Of a DNA stretch of 53,478 nucleotides, positions 34,626 through 42,751 are shown in pieces. The translations under genes and the position numbers were made by a program. The DNA is from an uncultured Erysipelotrichaceae bacterium (GTDB lineage: Bacteria; Bacillota_I; Bacilli_A; Erysipelotrichales; Erysipelotrichaceae). The stretch covers positions 1 to 53,478 of the forward strand of contig CACYXJ010000006.1 of NCBI GenBank assembly GCA_902778375.1, written 5' to 3'. How positions within the stretch are numbered: position 1 is the first letter of the stretch; the number at the start of each line of letters is the position of its first letter. Below the pieces are notes generated by a model. That model was not told the DNA's origin and made no database searches. It was given only the letters and a program-made list of their open reading frames with translations.

Positions 34626-34640
34626 ATTAAAGGAGAATCA

Positions 34641-35456
34641 ATGAATCTCAATATTCGTGACATATTCGATAGAAATGACAGCGACAGGGTCGTAAAGCTG
34701 CCGGTAAAGGATATTTATCCATCCCGCTATCAGCCGCGTCTGCGGTTTGATGAGACAGCACTGAACGAACTGACGGATTCGATCCGGGAAAACGGACTGA
34801 TCCAGCCGATTACAGTGCGCAAGACAGCGGACGGATATGAAATCATTGCCGGCGAACGCCGCTACCGTGCCTGCATCAAAGCCGGGTATAAAGAAATTCC
34901 CTGCTATATTCTGACGCCGACGGAAGACCAGGCAGCCCGCATGGCTCTGGTGGAGAATGTACAGAGGGAAAACCTCAGTGCAATCGAAGAAGCCAAAAGT
35001 TATGTGCAGATCATGCGCCAGTCAAACATGACCCAGGAACAAGTTGCCAAGGCAATCGGTAAATCGCAGCCGGCAGTCGCCAATAAGATCCGTCTGCTGA
35101 ACCTGCCGGATGAAGTGCAGGAGGGTGTCGTTTCCGGAAAGATCACCGAACGGCATGCCCGCGCCCTTCTTTCCGTACCGCAGGGACAGATCCGTCCCAC
35201 CTACCGGCACATTGTCCACGCCGGACTCAATGTGCGTGCGGCGGAAGAATACATCGCGGCTTTGAACCGGGGTGAAGTCAAGCCGAAGCCGAAAAAACGC
35301 AAACAGAAAACAAAAGGATTTACCCGCAATATGCAGATTGCCGTGAATTCTGTCAATCAATGCGTGGAAATGATCACGAAGATGGGTATTCAGGCAACTG
35401 TGGAAACAGATGATCAGGACAATGAACTGCGCATGATCATCCATCTGCCGAAGTAA
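34641..35456 (+). CDS. noc: Nucleoid occlusion protein Noc (ParB family)
   Basis: A 271-residue ParB-like protein that binds chromosomal sites and blocks septation over the nucleoid. The CTP-binding domain has GERRYRAC and ENVQRENLSAIEEA; the helix-turn-helix has MTQEQVAKAIGKSQPAVANKIRLLNLP; then ITERHARALL and a basic linker (KPKPKKRKQKTK). Location between rsmG and parA and the KPKPKK...FTRNMQIAVNSV tail resemble Bacillus Noc. The N-terminus MNLNIRDIFDRNDSD is short, yet its hydrophobic residues (L3, I5, I8, F9) could still form a small amphipathic membrane helix. Noc versus a second Spo0J-type ParB is inferred from position and these details. Confidence 0.85.
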   Translation: MNLNIRDIFDRNDSDRVVKLPVKDIYPSRYQPRLRFDETALNELTDSIRENGLIQPITVRKTADGYEIIAGERRYRACIKAGYKEIPCYILTPTEDQAARMALVENVQRENLSAIEEAKSYVQIMRQSNMTQEQVAKAIGKSQPAVANKIRLLNLPDEVQEGVVSGKITERHARALLSVPQGQIRPTYRHIVHAGLNVRAAEEYIAALNRGEVKPKPKKRKQKTKGFTRNMQIAVNSVNQCVEMITKMGIQATVETDDQDNELRMIIHLPK

Positions 35457-35467
35457 GAGGAAGAACT

Positions 35468-36247
35468 ATGGGAAAGATTATCGCAATCGCCAATCAGAAG
35501 GGCGGTGTCGGAAAGACAACAACAGCTATGAATCTGGCAGCCGGACTGTCATATATGAATAAACGTGTCCTGCTGGTGGATTTTGATCCGCAGGGAAACG
35601 CGACCCACGGAATCGGCGCAAACAAAATCGGATATCACAAGACAGTATATGATGTGCTGATGGGCACGGAAACAGTGGAAGACTGCCGGGTCACCCTGCA
35701 GATGCCGCCGCTGGATGTCCTGCCTTCTACCATTGATCTGTCCGGTGCCGATGTTGATATGGCGTCCTACGAGATGGGCAGGGAAAAACTTCTGAAAAAC
35801 AAGCTGGACGCTGTCCGCGACCAGTATGACTACATCATTATCGACTGCCCGCCGGCACTTGGTCTTCTGAATACCAACGCCCTGACGGCTGCCGATACTG
35901 TCATGATTCCGGTACAGTGCGAATACTTTGCCCTGGAAGGTCTGACCCAGCTTCTGAGCACGATCCGCCTGGTACAGAAACTGTGGAACCCGCGGCTGTC
36001 AATCGAAGGCGTTCTGCTTACCATGTTCGATGTCCGCACCAAACTGAGTGTCGAAGTGCAGCAGGAAGTCCGCAAATATTTCAAGGAAAAGGTATATCGC
36101 TGCTATATCCCGCGAAATGTCAGACTTTCCGAGGCTCCGTCCCGGGAAGAATCCATCTTTGAATACGATACCCGCTCGGAAGGTGCCAAAGCCTATGCCC
36201 AGCTGGTAAAAGAAGTCATCACGCAGAATGAGCGACGGAGGAAATAA
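35468..36247 (+). CDS. parA: Chromosome partitioning ATPase ParA (Soj)
   Basis: A 259-residue deviant Walker ATPase: NQKGGVGKTTTAMNLAAGL near residue 10, LLVDFDPQGNATHG, and IIIDCPPALGLLN. ParA drives origin segregation with ParB-parS and, in Bacillus, modulates DnaA. GAGGAAG precedes the ATG, 11 bases after noc. Its stop overlaps the parB start by one base. Confidence 0.97.
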   Translation: MGKIIAIANQKGGVGKTTTAMNLAAGLSYMNKRVLLVDFDPQGNATHGIGANKIGYHKTVYDVLMGTETVEDCRVTLQMPPLDVLPSTIDLSGADVDMASYEMGREKLLKNKLDAVRDQYDYIIIDCPPALGLLNTNALTAADTVMIPVQCEYFALEGLTQLLSTIRLVQKLWNPRLSIEGVLLTMFDVRTKLSVEVQQEVRKYFKEKVYRCYIPRNVRLSEAPSREESIFEYDTRSEGAKAYAQLVKEVITQNERRRK

Positions 36248-37146
36248 TGGCAGATAAAAAGAACCGTTCCGGTCTTGGCGGCAGAGGCCTCGATGCCATC
36301 TTCGGAACCAACGTAGAACAGTTCCTGGACGAGATCCAGAACAGCAGATCCGAAGGAACAGGCCGCCGGGAAGTTGAAATCCCGATCAGCGAGATCCGTC
36401 CCAATCCGTATCAGCCGCGTAAGGAATTCGATCAGGCCGCATTGAATGAACTGGCAGATTCCATCCGTACCCACGGTATCTTCACGCCGCTTCTGGTCCG
36501 CAAGAGCGTGCAGGGCTATGTACTGATTACCGGAGAAAGAAGACTGAAGGCAGCTCAGATTGCCGGACTTACAACGGTACCGGCGATCGAAGTCGACTTC
36601 ACGGATGAGGAAATGATGGAAATCGCCATCCTGGAGAACGTCCAGCGCGAAGACCTTAATCCGATCGAAGAAGCCACAGCCTATGAATCCCTGGTCAAGA
36701 AGCTCGGATATACGCAGGAAAAACTCGCAGCCAGAGTCGGCAAGAGCCGTGAATACTGCGCCAACATGATGCGTCTTCTGAAGCTTCCTTCCGAAGTGCA
36801 GAAACTGGTCGTGGAAAAGAAACTGACCATGAGCCATGTGCGTCCGCTGCTGAGTCTGAATGACGAAGACCAGATCTATGAAGCGGCCCGGTATGTCATG
36901 AAAAACAAGATGTCTGTCCGGGAAGTGGAAGCCTATGTCCATGAACTTGCCGGCACCAGCGTCAAGCCGAAACCGAAGAAAAAGAGCAAAGAAAAGGATC
37001 CCTGGGTCAGGGATCTGGAACTGCGTATGCAGGAAAAACTCGGCACCCAGGTCAACATAACCGCCAAACATCTGCAGATTTCCTATTCCGATACTGACGA
37101 TCTCAACCGGATCCTGGAAATCATCGGCTGTATCAGCGAAGACTGA
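36247..37146 (+). CDS. parB: Chromosome partitioning protein ParB (Spo0J)
   Basis: A 299-residue CTP-dependent DNA clamp that loads at parS and recruits SMC. The N-terminus has the ParA-activating basic segment (KKNRSGLGGRGLDAIFG). The CTPase domain has NPYQPRKEF, GERRLKAAQ and ENVQREDLNPIEEA; the helix-turn-helix reads YTQEKLAARVGKSREYCANMMRLLKLP; the C-terminal dimer domain follows a Lys-rich linker. Its exact target, parS, is at 25821. A terminator follows. Confidence 0.97.
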   Translation: MADKKNRSGLGGRGLDAIFGTNVEQFLDEIQNSRSEGTGRREVEIPISEIRPNPYQPRKEFDQAALNELADSIRTHGIFTPLLVRKSVQGYVLITGERRLKAAQIAGLTTVPAIEVDFTDEEMMEIAILENVQREDLNPIEEATAYESLVKKLGYTQEKLAARVGKSREYCANMMRLLKLPSEVQKLVVEKKLTMSHVRPLLSLNDEDQIYEAARYVMKNKMSVREVEAYVHELAGTSVKPKPKKKSKEKDPWVRDLELRMQEKLGTQVNITAKHLQISYSDTDDLNRILEIIGCISED

Positions 37147-37169
37147 GAACGCAAAATCATATGATTTGA

Positions 37170-37196
37170 ACGGTCAGGAAATACTGACCGTTTTTT
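37170..37196 (+). terminator. Terminator after parB
   Basis: ACGGTCAG and CTGACCGT pair across a GAAATA loop, followed by TTTTTT. It closes rsmG-noc-parA-parB. Confidence 0.88.
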
Positions 37197-37249
37197 GGTT
37201 TTATGCCATAATTTAGACAGACAATTTCATATCGGAGGACAAATCATAT

Positions 37250-38947
37250 ATGAAAGCCAGAGAACGTTATGAGGAGTGGCTGAAGAATGCAAGCAGCCGC
37301 AGCCCGCTCTATAAGGATCTGATCAGCATCGATGAAAAGGACAATAATGAAATCGAGGAAAGATTTCATCAGTATCTGACATTCGGAACGGCCGGTCTGC
37401 GCGGAAAAGTCGGTGCCGGAACCAACCGGATGAATTTCTATATGGTCGGCAAGGCCACCCAGGGAATTGCCAATTATATTAAAGGCTACGGCCAGGAAGC
37501 CATGGACAGAGGAGTCGTCATTGCCCATGATCCGCGGCATTTTTCCAAGGATTTCTCAAGATTCGCAGCCGGAGTCTTCGCAGCAGCCGGCATCAAGGCA
37601 TATATCTTCCCGGATCTTCGGCCGACACCGGAACTTGCCTATATGATCGGCAAGCTTCATACCATCAGTGGCGTCAATATCACCGCTTCCCACAACCCGA
37701 AGGACTATAACGGCTACAAGGTCTACTGGGAGGACGGCTGCCAGGTTTCCAGCACGATTGCTGACGGTATGCTGGCGAAAATGGACAAGGTCGATCTCTG
37801 GGCGGACATTCATTACATGCCGGTCGAACTGGCACTGGAAGAAGGAAAGGTCATCGTCCTCGGCGAGGAATATGACCGGGATTATCTGGACCATATCGAA
37901 AGCCTGGCGATTCATGAAGGCGACGAACTGGATCTTGATATTCCGCTTGTCTATACACCGCTCAACGGCTGCGGCGCGATTCCGTTTGCCGAGATGATGA
38001 AAGACAGAGGCTTCACCAACTGGCATATGGTCAAGGAACAGATCGAACCGGATCCGGATTTCACCACGGTCGGCTATCCGAATCCTGAAGATCCCAAAGC
38101 CTTCCGTCTCAGCGAGGAACTGGGCCGTCAGACCGGTGCCGAACTGCTGATGGCGACCGATCCCGACGCTGACAGATTTGCCATCGAGCTGCGGGACGAT
38201 GCCGGTAATTACATTCCGCTCAACGGCAACCAGACCGGATATCTGCTGGTCAACTATATTCTGGAAGGCCGCAAGGATGCAGGAACCATGCCGGAAAAAG
38301 GCGCGATGATCAAGTCGATCGTCACCAGTACCATGAGTACCGAGATCGCAAAAGCATATGGCGTGGAGATGTTCGAGACCCTGACAGGGTTCAAGAACAT
38401 CTGCGGCAAGATTCCGGATATCACGGAAAAGGGATATACCTATATGTTCGGATATGAGGAATCTGTCGGCTATGCGGCCAGTCCGAAGATCCGCGACAAG
38501 GACGGCATCAGTGCCGGTATGCTGGTGGCGGAAGCGGCGGCATATTACCGCAGGCAGGGTAAGACATTGTGGCAGGTTCTGCAGGAACTCTATCAGAAAT
38601 ACGGATGGTATGCGGAAGATGAGCCGAACCTGATTCTTGAAGGAATTGCCGGATCGCAGCGGATCAGCCGGATGATGACATATGTCCGGGAGCATCTGCC
38701 AAGCAAAGTGGCAGGAGCCGGAGTCGTCAGGATCATTGACTACAAAGACGGATATGAAGACATACCGCCGTCCAATGTCCTGCGGTTCTTCCTGGACAAT
38801 GACAGCTGGTTCGCCATCCGTCCTTCCGGTACCGAACCGAAGATCAAGTTCTATTTCTATACGAAGCAGAACAGCAGGGAAGAAGCCCTTGCTGTGAACA
38901 AGGCAATCCGCGAAGACATCATGACGATGATCAACAGCGTCGAATAG
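37250..38947 (+). CDS. Alpha-phosphohexomutase (phosphoglucomutase/phosphomannomutase)
   Basis: Interconverts hexose 1- and 6-phosphates; substrate preference cannot be fixed from sequence. The 565 residues match the long PgcA-type Firmicute group. Motifs in order: FGTAGLRG, ITASHNPKDYNGYK with phosphoserine at about Ser147, the Mg loop ATDPDADR, sugar-binding GYEESVGY and the phosphate-binding RPSGTEPKIKFY. CGGAGG precedes the start. It is flanked by terminators on both sides. Confidence 0.93.
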   Translation: MKARERYEEWLKNASSRSPLYKDLISIDEKDNNEIEERFHQYLTFGTAGLRGKVGAGTNRMNFYMVGKATQGIANYIKGYGQEAMDRGVVIAHDPRHFSKDFSRFAAGVFAAAGIKAYIFPDLRPTPELAYMIGKLHTISGVNITASHNPKDYNGYKVYWEDGCQVSSTIADGMLAKMDKVDLWADIHYMPVELALEEGKVIVLGEEYDRDYLDHIESLAIHEGDELDLDIPLVYTPLNGCGAIPFAEMMKDRGFTNWHMVKEQIEPDPDFTTVGYPNPEDPKAFRLSEELGRQTGAELLMATDPDADRFAIELRDDAGNYIPLNGNQTGYLLVNYILEGRKDAGTMPEKGAMIKSIVTSTMSTEIAKAYGVEMFETLTGFKNICGKIPDITEKGYTYMFGYEESVGYAASPKIRDKDGISAGMLVAEAAAYYRRQGKTLWQVLQELYQKYGWYAEDEPNLILEGIAGSQRISRMMTYVREHLPSKVAGAGVVRIIDYKDGYEDIPPSNVLRFFLDNDSWFAIRPSGTEPKIKFYFYTKQNSREEALAVNKAIREDIMTMINSVE

Positions 38948-38956
38948 GCAGAAAAA

Positions 38957-38985
38957 AGAAGAAGTTTACAAAGCTTCTTCTTTTT
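38957..38985 (+). terminator. Terminator after the phosphohexomutase gene
   Basis: GAAGAAG and CTTCTTC pair across a loop and run into TTTTT. A TATAAT at 39002-39007 behind it may belong to the next gene. Confidence 0.75.
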
Positions 38986-39054
38986 ACGTGCATGAAAACA
39001 GTATAATAAAGCCAAATATATCAGGAAGCCGGGCTTCCTTGGAAAGAGGATCAT

Positions 39055-40704
39055 ATGTATTGTTCAAACTGCGGACAACTGCTGAAAGAAGGAGATAACT
39101 TCTGCAATAACTGCGGCATAAAACTTGTCTGGCCGACATCAGAGACAGTTGCTGAAACGGAACCTGTCTCTGTTCAAACAGAAGAATCTGCTGTAACAGC
39201 GGCAGAAGAAATTCCGGTAAAAACCGTTCCGGAAGAAGAACCTGCGGAAACCGTTGCAGTTGAACCGGAAGCACCGGTTGAGGAAACCGTCCTGCAGCCG
39301 GAACCAGTGACGGAACCGGAAGCGGCAGAACCTGCTGTCGAAGAGGCTGTAACTGAAACCCCGGAGGAAATGGCTGCTGCCGAAGGATCGGCAGCCGAGG
39401 AAACCGCTCCGCAGACAGAATCTGTACCGGAAGCGGCAGAACCCGCTGCTGAAGAGACTGCGATTGAAACAGCACCGGAAGAACCGGTACCTGCAGTTGA
39501 AGAACCAGTGACAGAAGAGCCTGCAGCTGAACCCGTGAAGGAAACCCCGCAGCCGGCGCCGGAAAAAAAGAAAAAGAACAATCTGCTGCTGTACGGTCTG
39601 ATTGCGGCGGCAGTGCTGATTGCCGGTATTGTCGGTTATAATTTCCTGCCGTCGACACGTTATAACCGGGCAATCAAAGCAGCAGATGAATATATGCTTG
39701 CGGCAGATTACGAAACTGCGGCGCCTGAGTATCTGAAGGCACTGCAGATCCGTCCTCAGGACGAAACAGCTTCAGAAGGTGGACTCGCAGCTTTGTCGCT
39801 TGTATGCGAAGACATGCTGTTTGACGAAAAGTACGATGAAGTCATTGCCCTGGTTGATCAATGGGTACCGGTCGTGTCGGAATCTCAGCTGGACAATGTC
39901 AGATTTCTGGCGGAAGAAGCATACGGATATAAAGTGGACAACCTGATCGATGCTGCGGATCTGGACGGTGCCCGGACAGTTCTGCAGGAAGGCAGTGACA
40001 AGGGTTATGATATGAGCAGCGGACAGCGGAGTCTGGAAAAGGCAGAAAAGTATCTTCAGCTTCTGGAAGACCAGAAGAAATTCCTGAATGATATGGCCGC
40101 GAAACTGGACAGCGACGATTTTGAAGGTGCGCTCGATCAGTTCAAGGATCATTATGAAGAAATCGATTATATCGATGCCGAATATGGTTTCAAGGAACCG
40201 ATCATTGTTGATGTGTCCGGCAAGAAATACAAAAAAGCAGGCATCTATGAAGATGACGGATACTATGCGGTATATTACGGAGAATACAACGGCGACAAAC
40301 GTGAGGGTAACGGCATTTATGTAATCTATAACGACGGCAGCTATTATACTTACAACGCCAGAAACTATGCGGTAGGTGAATGGAAAAATGATACACCGAA
40401 CGGAACAGTGACGGAATATCAGAAGATCTTCTACAATGGCGAACTGAGAATGGATATCGTTATCAAGGCAACGGTTTCAAACGGACTGTTCAACGGACCT
40501 TTTGAAATAAAACTGGAAGATGAAACCTTCTATGGTGAAGCAGCAGACGGAATCATCAAGGTTCTTGACGAAACCGATCCCAACGGCGAGGCCAACAAGG
40601 TCTTCATGTATAACAGCGACAAGTCATCCTGGTATTACTTCACAAATGACGCATCCTACAGTAAGGTGTACGGGATGATGGGCTTCGGCGAACAGATCTA
40701 TTAA
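39055..40704 (+). CDS. Zinc-ribbon membrane protein with MORN-like repeats
   Basis: A 549-residue protein of unknown function. Residues 1-22 are a zinc ribbon (Cys3, Cys6, Cys17, Cys20; CSNCG...CNNCG). Residues 30-170 are low-complexity Glu/Pro/Ala/Val sequence (EEPAETVAVEPEAPVEET). Residues 176-198 are a membrane helix (LLLYGLIAAAVLIAGIVGY). The outer part has a TPR-like helix pair (203-235, YNRAIKAADEYMLAADYETA) and ends in MORN-like repeats (YYGEYNGDKREGNGIYV, AVGEWKNDTPNGTVTEY, SNGLFNGPFEI). Zinc ribbon inside and repeats outside is a common Firmicute layout with no fixed role. AGAGG precedes the ATG. Confidence 0.8.
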   Translation: MYCSNCGQLLKEGDNFCNNCGIKLVWPTSETVAETEPVSVQTEESAVTAAEEIPVKTVPEEEPAETVAVEPEAPVEETVLQPEPVTEPEAAEPAVEEAVTETPEEMAAAEGSAAEETAPQTESVPEAAEPAAEETAIETAPEEPVPAVEEPVTEEPAAEPVKETPQPAPEKKKKNNLLLYGLIAAAVLIAGIVGYNFLPSTRYNRAIKAADEYMLAADYETAAPEYLKALQIRPQDETASEGGLAALSLVCEDMLFDEKYDEVIALVDQWVPVVSESQLDNVRFLAEEAYGYKVDNLIDAADLDGARTVLQEGSDKGYDMSSGQRSLEKAEKYLQLLEDQKKFLNDMAAKLDSDDFEGALDQFKDHYEEIDYIDAEYGFKEPIIVDVSGKKYKKAGIYEDDGYYAVYYGEYNGDKREGNGIYVIYNDGSYYTYNARNYAVGEWKNDTPNGTVTEYQKIFYNGELRMDIVIKATVSNGLFNGPFEIKLEDETFYGEAADGIIKVLDETDPNGEANKVFMYNSDKSSWYYFTNDASYSKVYGMMGFGEQIY

Positions 40705-40729
40705 AACCAGACAAATCAAGAGATATACA

Positions 40730-40756
40730 GGCTGCCGGTTTCCGGCGGCCTTTCTT
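40730..40756 (+). terminator. Terminator after the zinc-ribbon/MORN gene
   Basis: GGCTGCCGG and CCGGCGGCC pair (one mismatch) across a TTT loop, followed by TTTCTT. Confidence 0.72.
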
Positions 40757-40773
40757 GTCTTTGCGGCAATAAA

Positions 40774-40788
40774 CATGGTATAACCATG
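40774..40788. repeat. Perfect palindrome over a candidate -10 box
   Basis: CATGGT-ATA-ACCATG is a 15-base perfect inverted repeat. It covers a TATAAC that could be the -10 of the promoter for the gene at 40832, so it looks like an operator. No cognate regulator is evident. Confidence 0.45.
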
Positions 40789-40831
40789 ACAAAGCGGACA
40801 CTGCCGGACAGTGACAACGTAAAAGATATTT

Positions 40832-41365
40832 ATGATCAAAAGATATTATCAGGGACTTGTTTCCCTTTATTACAGCATGCCGATGACAATGCTTGCCGTA
40901 CTGGTCTTCGCGGCTGCTTTCGCGGATATCCGCAAACCGGAATGGAATCTGAAACCGCTGATGAGCGTACTGGCGGTGATTCTGGCTGTTGTCATGTTCT
41001 TTTACTATAAAACCAAGCTCTCCATCAGCAGGACCCTGCGTAATGTGAAAAATACCGAGGAATATGAAAGAGGCGGAATGCTCGACCGGTCGTTTGTCCA
41101 GGAGGACCGGATTCTGGCCGGAATCGGACTGAAAGTCAGCGAGCACAGTGTGCTGAATCTGAAACGTCTCAGTGCCGCGGACAAAGGCCGCAAGGTCATT
41201 CTGCACGCAGAAGGGGATTACGACAGTTTCGACGTACAGGCAATTGACAGGCCGGAGGCGGAAAGGTTCGCCGCTTTCCTGCAAAGGAAAAATCCTGACA
41301 TCGTCCTGGAAAATATCGAGCCGCGCGGAAACGGTACATTGAAGGAACTTGGCGCAAATGAATAA
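40832..41365 (+). CDS. Small membrane protein of unknown function
   Basis: A 177-residue protein I do not recognise. Two membrane segments lie at about residues 17-32 (MPMTMLAVLVFAAAFA) and 42-59 (LMSVLAVILAVVMFFYY). The remaining 118 residues are probably cytoplasmic, with a basic helix (KTKLSISRTLRNVKN) and a mixed alpha/beta tail. No catalytic motif is visible. There is no good Shine-Dalgarno site before the ATG. It lies alone between two terminators with a palindrome in its leader. Confidence 0.65.
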   Translation: MIKRYYQGLVSLYYSMPMTMLAVLVFAAAFADIRKPEWNLKPLMSVLAVILAVVMFFYYKTKLSISRTLRNVKNTEEYERGGMLDRSFVQEDRILAGIGLKVSEHSVLNLKRLSAADKGRKVILHAEGDYDSFDVQAIDRPEAERFAAFLQRKNPDIVLENIEPRGNGTLKELGANE

Positions 41366-41394
41366 TCAGGCAGTCAAAGCTGCCTGATTTTTCT
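41363..41394. terminator. Bidirectional terminator between converging genes
   Basis: AATCAGGCAG and CTGCCTGATT form a 10-bp stem, with T-rich sequence on the plus strand and TTATTCATT on the minus strand. The helicase stop codon lies inside the loop. Confidence 0.82.
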
Positions 41395-42708
41395 TATCTT
41401 TCCTTTGATTTTCAGTTCTTTGATGTCGCAGGGTTCCAGGAGGATAACGGTGCTGTCATGGTCGTTGACTGTGATACGGCCGATCTTCTCAAACGGGAGG
41501 ATCCCGGAAAAGGCACCGGCGATATCCCCGGGCCGCAGTTTGTCGTCTCTGCCGGCGTTGATACGCAGTGTAATGACATCCGCCTGCGGTTCTTTTTCTT
41601 TCTCGAGTGGTTTGCTGAGATCGTTGGGATTGCTGCTGCCCGGTGGAAGGGGAATGCTGTTGGTTATAATATCCAAGGCGAGCGGGGAAGAGACTTCTTC
41701 TTCGTGAATCAGAACGATACCTCTTCCCTGCTGTCCCTGATGGCCGCTGCGTCCGGACCGGTGGATGCCGGTGTTTTCGTCCTGCGGCAATTGATACTGG
41801 ATGATATGGGAGAGATCCCGGATATCGATGCCGCGGGAAGCCGCATCGGTTGCCACGAGAAGTCTTGTCCTGCCGTTTCTGAAGCGCTCCAGGGCCTGCC
41901 GCCTTGTTTTTTCGTCTACATATGCCGAGAATGGTTCGGCAAGATAACCTTCCTTCTGCAGTTTTTCAGCCAGGGAAACTGTTTCACTGCGGAATTTGAC
42001 AAAGATGATCGCGGCAGAGATGTCCTGCTGTTTCAGAATATCCAGAAGGGTCCGGTACCGGTCTTCACAGATGACATAATACGAAGAAACATTATGGCTG
42101 ATGGCAGCTTCATCGAGAAAAACAGATTCATATTCATCCTTTATAAAGGAATTCACAGTGTCGCTGACCGTTGCTGAGAAACAAACTGTCTGTACCGGAT
42201 GATCGATATACTGCAGGATCATGCGCAGTTCTTCCGCCTGGCCGGTGGAGACAACCATGTCGGCTTCGTCGATGACAAGAACCTTGAGTGAAGAAAGATC
42301 CAGCAGACCTTCCTTTATCATATAAACGATGCGTCCGGGTGTGCCGATGATGATCTGCGGCCGCCGTTTCAGTTCCGCTTCCTGTGTCCCGGGAGCGACA
42401 CCGCCGATCAGAAGCGCGGTATGCAGCGGAAGATAGGAAGACAGGGTGTCGGCTGTTTCCCGGATCTGCATGGCCAGTTCCCGTGTCGGGGCAATGATCA
42501 AAGCCCGGTTTTCGTCCCGGAAGGGTTCTGTCTGCTGCAGCAGAGGCAGCAGATATGCCGCCGTTTTTCCGGCGCCTGTTTCCGCCTGAACCAGCAGGTT
42601 TCTGCCGGCAAGAAAAAGCGGAATCGTTTTTTCCTGCACCGGTTTCAGCGGCAGCCAATGCAGATCCTCAAGGACCTGTGTCAGTTCTTTTTTCAACTGA
42701 ATTTTCAT
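41374..42708 (-). CDS. DEAD-box RNA helicase with DbpA-type RNA-binding domain
   Basis: A 444-residue helicase. Motif I AETGAGKT (42-49), PTRELA, TPGR, DEAD (147-150), SAT (178-180) and motif V ATDAASRGID are present. The C-terminus (about 378-440: ITLRINAGRDDKLRPGDIAG, then IGRITVNDHDSTV) is the DbpA-type RNA-binding domain that targets 23S rRNA helix 92 in studied members, suggesting large-subunit assembly. Motif VI reads HRSGRSGH (316-323), with His323 where the last Arg of HRxGRxxR is expected. It is the only minus-strand gene in this part of the window. Confidence 0.9.
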   Translation of the reverse strand: MKIQLKKELTQVLEDLHWLPLKPVQEKTIPLFLAGRNLLVQAETGAGKTAAYLLPLLQQTEPFRDENRALIIAPTRELAMQIRETADTLSSYLPLHTALLIGGVAPGTQEAELKRRPQIIIGTPGRIVYMIKEGLLDLSSLKVLVIDEADMVVSTGQAEELRMILQYIDHPVQTVCFSATVSDTVNSFIKDEYESVFLDEAAISHNVSSYYVICEDRYRTLLDILKQQDISAAIIFVKFRSETVSLAEKLQKEGYLAEPFSAYVDEKTRRQALERFRNGRTRLLVATDAASRGIDIRDLSHIIQYQLPQDENTGIHRSGRSGHQGQQGRGIVLIHEEEVSSPLALDIITNSIPLPPGSSNPNDLSKPLEKEKEPQADVITLRINAGRDDKLRPGDIAGAFSGILPFEKIGRITVNDHDSTVILLEPCDIKELKIKGKIRKIRQL

Positions 42709-42751
42709 GTGGATATCTTAGCATGTTTTGCATATGTTAAACTTATGGGTG

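Noticed and set aside
39120..39570. Tandem DNA repeat array inside the zinc-ribbon/MORN gene
   Set aside because: The Glu/Pro/Ala repetition is at the protein level and irregular; no constant DNA unit or CRISPR-like spacing is present.
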